From Paraburkholderia sp. BCC1885 (GTDB lineage: Bacteria > Pseudomonadota > Gammaproteobacteria > Burkholderiales > Burkholderiaceae), in contig NZ_CAAJGM010000263.1 in NCBI RefSeq assembly GCF_900996235.1, positions 1 to 64,000 of the forward strand: a stretch of DNA of 64,000 bases, read 5' to 3'. The translations under genes were made by a program, and so were the position numbers. A model generated the notes under the pieces. It ran no database searches and was not told the DNA's origin. It saw only the letters and a list, made by a program, of their open reading frames with translations. Positions 15,387-22,865 of the stretch are shown here, piece by piece (the first letter of the stretch is position 1; each line of letters opens with the position of its first letter).

Positions 15387-16973
15387 TTAATGCGCCGTTG
15401 GAGCGCCGGTATTGCCGCCACTGCTGCGCTTAAAGGTGATATGCGAAATCCGGCGCACGATAAATGCGGCCGCCAAAGCCGCGACGCCGGTCAGCACGAC
15501 CCCGATGTGGATGGACTGAACCAGCACATGGCGCGCCGCTTCCACGAGTGCGGGACCCGCCAGTCCAGCGTGCCGGAGTTCGGCCAGCAGGCTGTCGCGC
15601 AGCGCCGGGTCGATCAGGATGCGTGGATCCGAGAGCCTGGGGAGCCACGTCGAGGCAAGCGGCTCGCCCAGCACCTGCAACGACTCGGCGACGCCTGCCT
15701 CATAGCGCCGGTTGATGATGGTGGCGACGATGCTGGTGCCGAGCATGCCGCCCACCATGCGGGTGGACTGCAAAAGCGCCGTGGTAATGCCGAAGCGCTC
15801 GCGGCCGGCAATCTCCTGGCCGAACACGTTCAGGTTGTTGAGGATGAAGCCGAGCCCAACGCCGACCGCGGACATCGCCAGTTCGAGGTACAGATGCGGC
15901 GTGGCGGGCGTCGCCAGCGCAATGCCGACGGAGGCGATCACCAGCAGCCCAAAGCCGATCGAAAGGATCAGCGTCGGCTTGGGCATGTGGATCACGATGC
16001 GCGTGTTGATGACGCTGCCGAGCGCGATGCAGGCGGCGATCGGTGTGGCAAGCAGGCCCGCCTGCTGCGGCGTCAGGCCAAAACCGCCTTGCAGCAGCAG
16101 CGGCGCGAAAAAGATCAGCGAAAACATCACGAAGCCGGACAGCAGCGACAGCGTGAACAGCGTGACGAGCTGGTCGTCGCGAAACAGGTCGAGCGGGATG
16201 ATGGGATGCGTGGCGCGCCGCTCGCAGACCAGCAAGGCCGCCGCGCCTAGCACCACCAGCGCCGCCAGCACCAGATTGCCGGTGGTGAGGCCGGATTTCG
16301 GCACCGCTTCGATAAACGTCTGCAAACCGCCGAGCACCAGCGCCACCAGCGCGGCGCCGGCCCAGTCGATGCGCACCTCGCCGCTGACCGCCCGCCGGTA
16401 GTTGGGCAGATGCGCCCAGATGAAATACAGCGCCAGCACGCCCACCGGCAGATTGACGAGAAAAGTGGAGCGCCAGCCGAACTGCTGGCTCAGCCAGCCG
16501 CCGAGCGACGGGCCCGCCGCCGTGCCGATGCCGTAAGCCGCCGCCATGATCACCTGCCAGCGCACCCGGGCGCGGGCATCGGGGAACAGATCGGGAATCG
16601 AGGCGAACGCCGTGCCGACCATCATGCCGCCGCCGACGCCCTGCAGCGCCCGCGCCACCACCAGGAACGGCATGCTGGGCGCCACGCCACACAACAGCGA
16701 GGCCACCGTGAAGACGATCACGGCCGCAATGACAAAGCGCTTGCGGCCGAAATAGTCGCCGAGCCGCCCGAACACGGGCACCGTCACCACCGAAGCCAGC
16801 AGATACGCGCTCGCAATCCACGCGTAATACTCGAAACCGCGCAACTCGGCGACGATCGACGGCAAGGCGGTACTGACCACGGTCTGATCGAGCGCGACCA
16901 GCATATTGACGAGCGCGACGCCAAGCATCGCCAGCAGCGCATCGCGGAAAGGCAGGGGACGAGGAGAATTCAC
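15387..16973 (-). CDS. DHA2-family MFS multidrug exporter (14 TM)
   Basis: A proton-coupled exporter of the EmrB/QacA type. From the GTG at 16973 it has 528 residues with about 14 hydrophobic helices. Motif A is visible as GRLGDYFGRKRFV, the first helix carries ALDQTVVSTALPSI (motif D1), and GPSLGGWLSQQFGWRSTFLVN is motif C and its sequel. The frame is open further upstream to 17141, but that would run through the gntR terminator, so the downstream GTG is preferred although its ribosome site is weak. It follows gntR in the same direction. Substrate unknown; its place upstream of rsaL makes quorum-linked export possible. Confidence 0.85.
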   Translation of the reverse strand: MNSPRPLPFRDALLAMLGVALVNMLVALDQTVVSTALPSIVAELRGFEYYAWIASAYLLASVVTVPVFGRLGDYFGRKRFVIAAVIVFTVASLLCGVAPSMPFLVVARALQGVGGGMMVGTAFASIPDLFPDARARVRWQVIMAAAYGIGTAAGPSLGGWLSQQFGWRSTFLVNLPVGVLALYFIWAHLPNYRRAVSGEVRIDWAGAALVALVLGGLQTFIEAVPKSGLTTGNLVLAALVVLGAAALLVCERRATHPIIPLDLFRDDQLVTLFTLSLLSGFVMFSLIFFAPLLLQGGFGLTPQQAGLLATPIAACIALGSVINTRIVIHMPKPTLILSIGFGLLVIASVGIALATPATPHLYLELAMSAVGVGLGFILNNLNVFGQEIAGRERFGITTALLQSTRMVGGMLGTSIVATIINRRYEAGVAESLQVLGEPLASTWLPRLSDPRILIDPALRDSLLAELRHAGLAGPALVEAARHVLVQSIHIGVVLTGVAALAAAFIVRRISHITFKRSSGGNTGAPTAH

Positions 16974-17103
16974 TTCGGGGCAGCGCGGGTCGAGGCGCGA
17001 AACAGGGTGTGGAAAAAGCGCGTGAAAATACGCAAAAAAAAGCGCGCGGAACAACCAAACCGCGGTACAACCAAACACCAAGCCGGACATCATGCCCGGC
17101 CGG

Positions 17104-17137
17104 TGAAATGAAAACGGGCCGCGTTCGACGCGGCCCG
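17104..17137 (-). terminator. intrinsic terminator of gntR
   Basis: Minus strand: CGGGCCGCG, a five-base loop, CGCGGCCCG (17115-17123 with 17129-17137), followed by GTTTTCATTT. It lies 17 bp after the gntR stop codon and separates gntR from the exporter gene. Confidence 0.8.
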
Positions 17138-17153
17138 GCAAGACACATGTTTC

Positions 17154-17846
17154 TCAGGAGCCGAACATGCGCTCGAGCGCATTTTCGAGATGCACGCGCA
17201 TCGCCGCGCCGGCCGCCGCGGCATCCTTGCGGCGAATCGCTTCGAGCACGGCCAGATGCTCGGCCTGCACCAGCCGCTGCCGCTCGACCGTCTTCACCAG
17301 CGACAGATTGCGCGACAGGTTCATGCTGAAGACGATCTGCTCTTCGATGAACGACATGACGGTGATGAAAAACGGGTTCTTCGAGGCCCGCGCGACCGCC
17401 AGATGGAACGAGAAGTCGTCCTTCGCGCCGATCCCCTGGGTTTCGACGATGCGCTCCAGCTCGTCCCACGCGAACTGGATCGCGGCGATATCCTCGGCTT
17501 CGGCCTTTTCCGCGGCGAGTTCGGCGGCGCCCGCTTCGGTAACGATACGGAATTCGTAGCAGCGGCGGATATCCGAGAGCGTCTCGAGCGGCGCGAAGCG
17601 GCGCACGTCCGGATCGGGCCGGCGCGCCACCGTGGTGCCGGAACCGTGCCGCGTGACGATGATGCCGTCGGCGCGCAGCCGGGCCAGCGCCTCGCGCACG
17701 GTTGGCCGCGAGGTTTCGAAACGTTCGGCAAGCGCGTGTTCCGTGGGCAGGCGCTCGCCTTCCTTGTACTCGCCTTCGAGTATCCGGTTCAGGATGTCGC
17801 CATAGATCTTGTCGGGCAGGCCCGTTGATTTGCGCTCGTTCATCAT
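17154..17846 (-). CDS. FadR-subfamily (FCD) GntR regulator
   Basis: A 230-residue regulator. The N-terminal winged HTH has KIYGDILNRILEGEYKEGERL, then LPTEHALAERFETSRPTVREAL. The all-helical FCD domain has the metal-binding pattern, with Asp/His in DDFSFHLAVARAS, a second His near EHLAVLEAIRRKD and a last His in MRVHLENALERM. I start at the MM pair (17846); a GTG 12 codons upstream is possible. FCD regulators commonly respond to sugar acids and other carboxylates. The TTGT-N3-ACAA operator before the arabinose-type operon is of the kind this subfamily binds. Its own upstream palindrome (17921-17936) has a different sequence. Confidence 0.88.
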   Translation of the reverse strand: MMNERKSTGLPDKIYGDILNRILEGEYKEGERLPTEHALAERFETSRPTVREALARLRADGIIVTRHGSGTTVARRPDPDVRRFAPLETLSDIRRCYEFRIVTEAGAAELAAEKAEAEDIAAIQFAWDELERIVETQGIGAKDDFSFHLAVARASKNPFFITVMSFIEEQIVFSMNLSRNLSLVKTVERQRLVQAEHLAVLEAIRRKDAAAAGAAMRVHLENALERMFGS

Positions 17847-17920
17847 CGATGAATGGGGTATTGGCTTGTCAGAATAGACCACGATTGTAAGGCAAACAGC
17901 CCTCGCCGCCTGCTCAAAGA

Positions 17921-17936
17921 TGAGTCAAATGACTCA
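17921..17936. promoter_or_regulatory. 16-bp perfect palindrome upstream of gntR
   Basis: TGAGTCA-AA-TGACTCA lies 75-90 bp before the gntR start. The sequence is symmetric and placed for autoregulation, but it does not share the TTGT-N3-ACAA core seen at 13329 and 62388, so it may serve another factor. Confidence 0.45.
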
Positions 17937-18009
17937 AACGACGCCCGCAAAAGCCGGCTGGACGGCGCGTCCGCCTATATGACCCTACACACGGAAATTT
18001 GACAAGTGT

Positions 18010-18023
18010 TTGATTTACATCCC
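18010..18023 (+). promoter_or_regulatory. FNR-box-like site upstream of the USP gene
   Basis: TTGAT-TTAC-ATCCC matches the FNR consensus TTGAT-N4-ATCAA in 8 of 10 positions. It is about 110 bp before the USP start. The fnr gene itself lies just downstream of usp, which makes oxygen-dependent control plausible. Confidence 0.4.
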
Positions 18024-18129
18024 GACAAAACTTCACATTTCGGTCCATGATTTAAGCTGGAGCCGGTAATCAACCGCCCTCGGAGCACCGGGCGCAGCCG
18101 GCCACGAATCCTTCCACGCGGAGTCCATC

Positions 18130-18609
18130 ATGTACAAACGCATCCTCGTAGCGGTCGACGGCAGCAACACCTCCCGCCGCGCCTTTGAAGCGGCCCTTAA
18201 CCTGGCCAGTTCCATGGGTGCGATGCTCCGGCCTTTCTACGTGGTGGAAAACACCCCTGTGTACTTCGAGGCGCCGGGCTACGACCCGTCCATCCTGCGT
18301 ACCCGCATGATCGAGCAGGGCAAGGAGCTCGGCACCGAGTTCGCCACGGCCATGCGGGAGCGCGGCGTCAGCGGCGAAATGGCCAGCGCCGAAGCCACCT
18401 CGCTCGACGACGTCTCCACCGTGGTACTGAAAGCCGCCGCCGATTTCAATGCCGACCTGCTCGTCATGGGTACGCACGGCCGGCGTGGGGTCCAGCGCCT
18501 GTTCCTTGGCAGCGTGGCGGAGCGCTGCGTGCGGCAGGCGGCACTTCCGGTGCTGCTGATTCCCTCCGCGGCCGGCCACGAGCAGCCCGAGGCCAAGGAT
18601 GCGGCATAA
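18130..18609 (+). CDS. universal stress protein (UspA family, ATP-binding type)
   Basis: A single-domain 159-residue USP. It begins with ILVAVDGSNTSRRAFEAAL and carries the ATP-binding signature G-2X-G-9X-GS as GTHGRRGVQRLFLGS, so it is of the nucleotide-binding class. There is a typical 30-residue insertion after the first helix (YYVVENTPVYFEAP region). Start and length are standard. It lies upstream of fnr in the same direction, about 210 bp apart. USPs next to FNR are often part of low-oxygen regulons; the FNR-like site upstream supports this but is imperfect. Confidence 0.92.
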   Translation: MYKRILVAVDGSNTSRRAFEAALNLASSMGAMLRPFYVVENTPVYFEAPGYDPSILRTRMIEQGKELGTEFATAMRERGVSGEMASAEATSLDDVSTVVLKAAADFNADLLVMGTHGRRGVQRLFLGSVAERCVRQAALPVLLIPSAAGHEQPEAKDAA

Positions 18610-18711
18610 AGCCTGATCAGGCGCGCCGGCCGGGCCGCCAAGGCCGGCCGGGCGCGACGACACCGTCGGAGATCCTGGCGTTCTTAGGGCGCGATCCAAC
18701 CTGACGGCCGT

Positions 18712-18725
18712 GTGATCTTCCTCAA
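18712..18725 (+). promoter_or_regulatory. FNR-box-like site upstream of fnr
   Basis: GTGAT-CTTC-CTCAA matches TTGAT-N4-ATCAA in 8 of 10 positions, about 95 bp before the fnr start. A 13-bp palindrome TAAGC-AAC-GCTTA (18761-18773) lies between it and the gene. Autoregulation is inferred. Confidence 0.35.
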
Positions 18726-18820
18726 ACAGAAGGAAGTCCTTTCGCGCGTCATTTTGCCGCTAAGCAACGCTTAACCGTGGTGGGACAATGGGTTTGTCTC
18801 CTTACAAATGGTCGTACACC

Positions 18821-19573
18821 ATGCTTACGCCCACCCCGGTCGCCCGCGTCCGCTCGCCCCGTTCCATTCCTGTGCGTGCGGCTGGCCGCAGCTCCGCGCG
18901 TTGTTCGAGTTGTGCCATGCGCCAGCTGTGCATGCCGCAAGGCCTCGCCCACGACGAACTGCCCAAGCTCGAAGCGCTGATCTGCACCGCGCGTTCGGTG
19001 CGGCGCGGCGAGTCGCTGTACCGTTGCGGCGACGCCTTCGACAATCTGTATGCCGTGCGCTCCGGGTCGCTAAAGACCACCATGGCGCACCGCGACGGCC
19101 GCGAGCAGGTCACCGGACTGCGCCTCGCGGGCGAAGCGCTCGGCCTCGACGGCATCAGCGACGACCGGCACGCCTGCAGCGCCACCGCGCTCGAAGACAG
19201 CACCGTCTGCATCGTTCCGTATGTCGCGCTCAAGCGGCTTTGCCGCGAGATCGGCTCCATGCAGGAGCGCCTGCACAGGCTGCTGGGCGAGCAGATCGTC
19301 CGCGAGGCCGCGCAGATGATGGTCCTCGGCTCGCTCTCCGCGGACGAACGGGTTGCCGCGTTCCTGCTCGACGTGTCCGAGCGCAATGCGCAGCGCGGCT
19401 ATTCGTCGGCGGAATTCAACCTGCGCATGACCCGCGAAGACATGGGCAGCTACCTCGGCACCACGCTTGAAACCGTCAGCCGCACCCTGTCAAGATTTCA
19501 AAGGCGCGGCCTGATCGACACGCAAGGCAAGTTCATCCGGATCATCGATCTCGAAGGCCTGCGGCAAGTCTGA
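18821..19573 (+). CDS. fnr: FNR-type oxygen-sensing Crp-family regulator
   Basis: A 250-residue Crp/Fnr regulator. Four cysteines fit a [4Fe-4S] oxygen sensor: Cys28, Cys31 and Cys37 in CSSCAMRQLC, and Cys119 in DRHACSA. The cyclic-nucleotide-like beta-roll spans about residues 55-150. The C-terminal HTH has MTREDMGSYLGTTLETVSRT, whose ETVSR matches the FNR recognition helix rather than CRP. I take the ATG at 18821 because MLTPTP is the usual family opening; an in-frame ATG at 18788 has a slightly better ribosome site. It lies between usp and the EgtB-like gene, all on the plus strand. Confidence 0.92.
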   Translation: MLTPTPVARVRSPRSIPVRAAGRSSARCSSCAMRQLCMPQGLAHDELPKLEALICTARSVRRGESLYRCGDAFDNLYAVRSGSLKTTMAHRDGREQVTGLRLAGEALGLDGISDDRHACSATALEDSTVCIVPYVALKRLCREIGSMQERLHRLLGEQIVREAAQMMVLGSLSADERVAAFLLDVSERNAQRGYSSAEFNLRMTREDMGSYLGTTLETVSRTLSRFQRRGLIDTQGKFIRIIDLEGLRQV

Positions 19574-19593
19574 TTACCCGCTCAAGGCGGGGT

Positions 19594-19645
19594 CTGTCAG
19601 ATAACACCGGCCAGGCCGCGACGCACCGCCCTGGCCGTCTGACAG
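19594..19645 (+). terminator. nested 52-bp hairpin between fnr and the EgtB-like gene
   Basis: Outer arms CTGTCAGA (19594-19601) and TCTGACAG (19638-19645), inner arms GGCCAGG (19609-19615) and CCTGGCC (19630-19636). It starts 21 bp after the fnr stop and ends 73 bp before the next gene. There is no U-run, so it may be a Rho-assisted end, a processing stem or a leader structure. Confidence 0.5.
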
Positions 19646-19718
19646 TCGGCTGGTTGGCACGTCTCCTGCGACTCAGGTACAGTCTTCAAACTGTCCCCCA
19701 TCAAGGAGACCCGGCGAA

Positions 19719-21074
19719 ATGAATCGCGACCCCGCCCCGCATCATCCGCTGGTCCAGCGTTTGATCGACGCGCGTCACATTACCGACGCCCTCTTCTCTA
19801 TCGTTAAGCCCGAGTACCTGTATGAACGGCCGATCCGCGAACGTCACCGGATCGTGTTCTATATCGGCCATCTCGAGGCGTTCGACCGCAACCTGTTCGA
19901 CGAGCGGCTGTGTCCGCTGCCCGCATTCGATGCCTCGCTCGACGCCCTGTTCGCGTTCGGCATCGATCCGGTCGACGGCGGCCTGCCCACCGACGTGCCG
20001 GCCGACTGGCCGTCGCTCGATGCCGTGCGCGCCTATGGCCTGCAGGCCCGCGAGCAGATCGACCGCGAACTCGCGGCGCTGAACGTCGACGGCCGGCCGC
20101 AAGGACAAGGATCACAAAGCCACGGCACGCAAGGCGGTTCGGCCGAGCAGTTGCTCAATGTCGCCATCGAACATCGGCTGATGCATGCCGAAACGCTCGC
20201 GTACATGCTGCATCAGTTGCCGCTCGTACAGAAGATCGCCGAGGTTGGCCAAAGCCAGAACCGCAATACCGGCGAATCCCAGACGCGGGCCGCACGCACC
20301 CGTCGCGACGGCAAGCTGGATCAGGCGCCGATGGTCAAGGTGCCGGCCGGCTCGACCGTGCTCGGCATGACGCGCGAAGGTGGCCGCTTCGGCTGGGACA
20401 ACGAATTCGGCGAATTGCGCGTCGACGTGCCGGCGTTCGAAATTGACCGCTACATGGTGACGAACGGCGCATTCCGCGAGTTCCTGCTGGCCGGTGGCTA
20501 TCACCAGCGCGCGTGGTGGCAAGACAAGGATTGGGCCTGGAAGGAAAGCGAGCAGATCACGCATCCGGCCGGCTGGTCGCAGCGCGCCGGCGATGGCGAG
20601 TGGCTGCTGCGCACCATGTTCGAAGAGATTCCTTTGCCGCTCGACTGGCCGGTCTACGTCAGTCACGCCGAAGCGAGCGCCTACGCCCGCTGGGCCGGCA
20701 AAGCGCTGCCGACCGAAGCACAATGGCAACGCGCGGCCGCAGGCGCGCCGCACGCGGCGTCAGGCAACTTCGATTTTCGCCAGTGGGATCCGCAAGCCGT
20801 CGACGCGCATCCGGATAACGTCAGCGCCTTCGGTGTGGAAGGCCAGTTTGGCAACGGCTGGGAGTGGACCTGCACGCTGTTCGACGCGCTGCCCGGCTTC
20901 GAGCCGTTTCCGTTCTATCTCGGCTATTCCGCGAATTTCTTTGACGGGCAGCATTACGTGCTCAAGGGCGGCTCGGCGCGCACCGCGAAATGCATGCTGC
21001 GGCCGGAGTTTCGCAACTGGTTCCAGCCACGCTATCAATATGTGTATGCAGGGTTTCGCTGCGTGTCGGTGTGA
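19719..21074 (+). CDS. EgtB/SUMF1-like non-heme iron enzyme
   Basis: A 451-residue two-domain protein of the sulfoxide synthase group. An N-terminal DinB-like helical domain holds the iron triad: His in YIGHLEAFDRN and the HX3HXE motif in EHRLMHAET. A C-terminal formylglycine-generating-enzyme-like domain runs from PAGSTVLGMTREG to YAGFRCVSV. EgtB joins a sulfur donor to trimethyl-histidine in ergothioneine synthesis. A low-complexity Gln/Ser/Gly linker (residues about 127-143) is unusual. The methyltransferase EgtD normally next to it is not found here; downstream is a hairpin and a minus-strand block. The exact substrate is therefore open. The ribosome site aaggaga is good. Confidence 0.8.
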   Translation: MNRDPAPHHPLVQRLIDARHITDALFSIVKPEYLYERPIRERHRIVFYIGHLEAFDRNLFDERLCPLPAFDASLDALFAFGIDPVDGGLPTDVPADWPSLDAVRAYGLQAREQIDRELAALNVDGRPQGQGSQSHGTQGGSAEQLLNVAIEHRLMHAETLAYMLHQLPLVQKIAEVGQSQNRNTGESQTRAARTRRDGKLDQAPMVKVPAGSTVLGMTREGGRFGWDNEFGELRVDVPAFEIDRYMVTNGAFREFLLAGGYHQRAWWQDKDWAWKESEQITHPAGWSQRAGDGEWLLRTMFEEIPLPLDWPVYVSHAEASAYARWAGKALPTEAQWQRAAAGAPHAASGNFDFRQWDPQAVDAHPDNVSAFGVEGQFGNGWEWTCTLFDALPGFEPFPFYLGYSANFFDGQHYVLKGGSARTAKCMLRPEFRNWFQPRYQYVYAGFRCVSV

Positions 21075-21078
21075 CAGT

Positions 21079-21115
21079 TAAAGCATAAGTGGGGAAGAAA
21101 TCCACTTATGCTTTA
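21079..21115. terminator. perfect 14-bp stem hairpin after the EgtB-like gene
   Basis: TAAAGCATAAGTGG (21079-21092) and CCACTTATGCTTTA (21102-21115) enclose a nine-base loop. It begins five bases after the stop codon. The AT-rich stem lacks a strong U-run but is likely to end transcription, possibly in both directions. Confidence 0.65.
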
Positions 21116-21252
21116 TGCAAATATTTTCGGAAAAAATGCGCTGTTTTTTACGAAATGCTTTAATTGATTTTTCTGGCTCTCGTTTTACCCTCGCGTCGCC
21201 ATTGGCAGCCTGGTTAGCCACCCAGTACCGCACCCGACGGTAAATTCAGCGG

Positions 21253-21414
21253 CTACGGATTTGCGCCCGTCAGCGTCAGTTTTATCGACGCGTCGTAATA
21301 AGGCACCGTGATCGGATCGTCGCTGTCGTCCGGGTCCGCCTGGAAGCGGAAATGTTTCGGGTCAATCTGCGCGGTAGCGGCGGTTACAACCCAATAACCG
21401 TATCTTTCAGGCAT
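21253..21414 (-). CDS. small hypothetical protein (53 aa)
   Basis: A 53-residue frame beginning MPERYGYWVVTAATAQIDPK with an acidic DPDDSDDP stretch and ending in SIKLTLTGANP. A gaggc ribosome-like site lies 9 bases upstream of the ATG at 21414. I do not recognise it. The 467-bp interval (21075-21542) otherwise contains only the hairpin and AT-rich sequence, so this could be a small gene or the relic of a larger one. No membrane segment or signal. Confidence 0.35.
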   Translation of the reverse strand: MPERYGYWVVTAATAQIDPKHFRFQADPDDSDDPITVPYYDASIKLTLTGANP

Positions 21415-21542
21415 CCAGCAGCCTCGCTTTATATTTTGCTTCGTCAAGTTAATGTGATAGGCCGTGTGAACATATATGCTCACAGCGGCGCCCTCTCCCA
21501 CCGTTGTGGCAACGCAGCTTCTAATGCTTTTGGCGGCCAGAA

Positions 21543-21821
21543 CTAGCCCACCCTGCGATAAAACCGGTGTATGCGGATTTCCACCCACAGGCTCAAGCCA
21601 AAGAAAGGGTCTTGCCGGTTGAAAGATTCCACTTCCTCGCGCGTGTCGGCCTCCACCAGGAAGAAGCTGCCGTTCATCTTCTCTCCCGCGTCGTCCGTCA
21701 GCGGCCCCGACATCACAACCTTGATGGGTGCCTTTTCCAGATAGCTTCGATGAAGGGCTATGTTAGCGTCGCGCAAGGCCGACGCGTCCGGCCTGTCAGT
21801 GCAATAGATGATCCAATGCAT
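21543..21821 (-). CDS. YciI-family protein, possible TftG-like hydroxyquinone-pathway enzyme
   Basis: A 92-residue YciI-fold protein. The conserved His (ANIALHRSYLE), the Gly-Pro turn (VVMSGPLTDD) and the Asp of NRQDPFFG are present; these form the His-Asp pair of the family. TftG of the 2,4,5-T pathway, a YciI protein, dechlorinates 5-chlorohydroxyquinol to hydroxybenzoquinone. This gene is last in a minus-strand series containing hydroxyquinol dioxygenase and maleylacetate reductase, only 27 bp from the preceding gene, so a TftG-like role is a reasonable inference. A detoxification role unrelated to chlorine is the alternative. Confidence 0.8.
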   Translation of the reverse strand: MHWIIYCTDRPDASALRDANIALHRSYLEKAPIKVVMSGPLTDDAGEKMNGSFFLVEADTREEVESFNRQDPFFGLSLWVEIRIHRFYRRVG

Positions 21822-21848
21822 TTCAGTCTCCTTGGCTGTGTGCCGTGA

Positions 21849-22811
21849 TTACTGTCCGGTTGCATCCGCCCACGTAGGACATGACAGCTTGTCAGGTGCG
21901 ACGTCAAATTGCTGATAGTTGGCTGACGTCACGACTTCCGTTTTCAGAGCAATGTCCCTCGGTACAGGCTGCCCTCTCAACGACCTGAGCGCTGCCATTG
22001 CTCCAATACAGCCTTGCTTGAATCCCGAGTAATCGCCGCTTGCAAGCAGCTTTCCCTGCTTGATCATGTCGACGGCCTCCTTACTCGCATTGATGCCAAC
22101 CACCTTCGCCTGCAGATTTGCGCCGTCAAGCGCGTCGAGCGCGCCAATTGCCATAGCATCGTTCGCCGCCAGCACGCCATCTACTTTTGGATAGGTCTGC
22201 AGCAGGTTTTCCATCACCTGCAAGGCCTGAAGGCGCTGATAATTGCCCGGCTGGGTGCTCAGAACCTTGATGCCCGGCGCCTCCTTCAGCGCATCGTGGA
22301 ACCCGCGCATGCGCTCGTCGGAGGTAGAGGTGCCACGAACCCCTTCCAGAATAATGATGCTGCCCTTGCCGCCCATTGCCTTGAACAGATAGCGCGCAGT
22401 CTGAAGACCGATCTGATAGTCGCTGGCGCCGACAAAGGCTACGAAATTACCTGACTGCGCCTTGTCGACAATGTTCACGGTCGGAATTTTTGCAGCGTTC
22501 AGCTTTGCAACACCGGGCCCCATTGCCTTGAAGTCAACCGGCACGAAAACCACGGCACTGGGCTTCTTGACGATGACATCGTCAATCTGGCTCATCTGTT
22601 CGGGAATGCTATCCGGCTTGGTCGGAACGTAGTTAGTGATACTCGCGTGCATCTGTTTGGCGGCGTTCTCCGCGCCGAGCCGCACGCTCTGAAAATATGG
22701 ATTGGTCAAATTCTTCGTGAACACCGCTATGTTTTCACCGTCTGCATGCGCGACGCCCGCGGCCCCGCACAGCGCAGCAAAAAATCCAGCCTTCAAAGTC
22801 ATCTTGTTCAT
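21849..22811 (-). CDS. sugar-type ABC transporter substrate-binding protein
   Basis: A 320-residue periplasmic binding protein of the ribose/galactose cluster. A Sec signal peptide (KAGFFAALCGAAGVAHA) precedes the two-lobed domain with IAVFTKNLTNPYFQSVRLGAE and VDGVLAANDAMAIGALDAL. The ATG at 22811 follows ggtggagac. It lies far from the permease and ATPase genes (27.3-30.8 kb) but in the same gene series and orientation, so it probably belongs to that importer. The ligand is likely a polyol, sugar or cyclic polyol by family; the surrounding hydroxyquinol genes suggest something convertible to an aromatic ring. Confidence 0.9.
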   Translation of the reverse strand: MNKMTLKAGFFAALCGAAGVAHADGENIAVFTKNLTNPYFQSVRLGAENAAKQMHASITNYVPTKPDSIPEQMSQIDDVIVKKPSAVVFVPVDFKAMGPGVAKLNAAKIPTVNIVDKAQSGNFVAFVGASDYQIGLQTARYLFKAMGGKGSIIILEGVRGTSTSDERMRGFHDALKEAPGIKVLSTQPGNYQRLQALQVMENLLQTYPKVDGVLAANDAMAIGALDALDGANLQAKVVGINASKEAVDMIKQGKLLASGDYSGFKQGCIGAMAALRSLRGQPVPRDIALKTEVVTSANYQQFDVAPDKLSCPTWADATGQ

Positions 22812-22865
22812 GCTTGTCTCCACCGTTTTAGTTGGAACATCCTGGGATTTAATAAGGTATCCTGT

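Noticed and set aside
15700..17469. Minus-strand frame of 589 codons overlapping the exporter and gntR
   Set aside because: It is a shifted frame of the exporter and gntR genes, Arg/Gly-rich and without motifs.
17921..17936. Resemblance of TGAGTCA to the eukaryotic AP-1 site
   Set aside because: Coincidental; in this bacterial context the symmetric repeat is best read as a possible regulator site.
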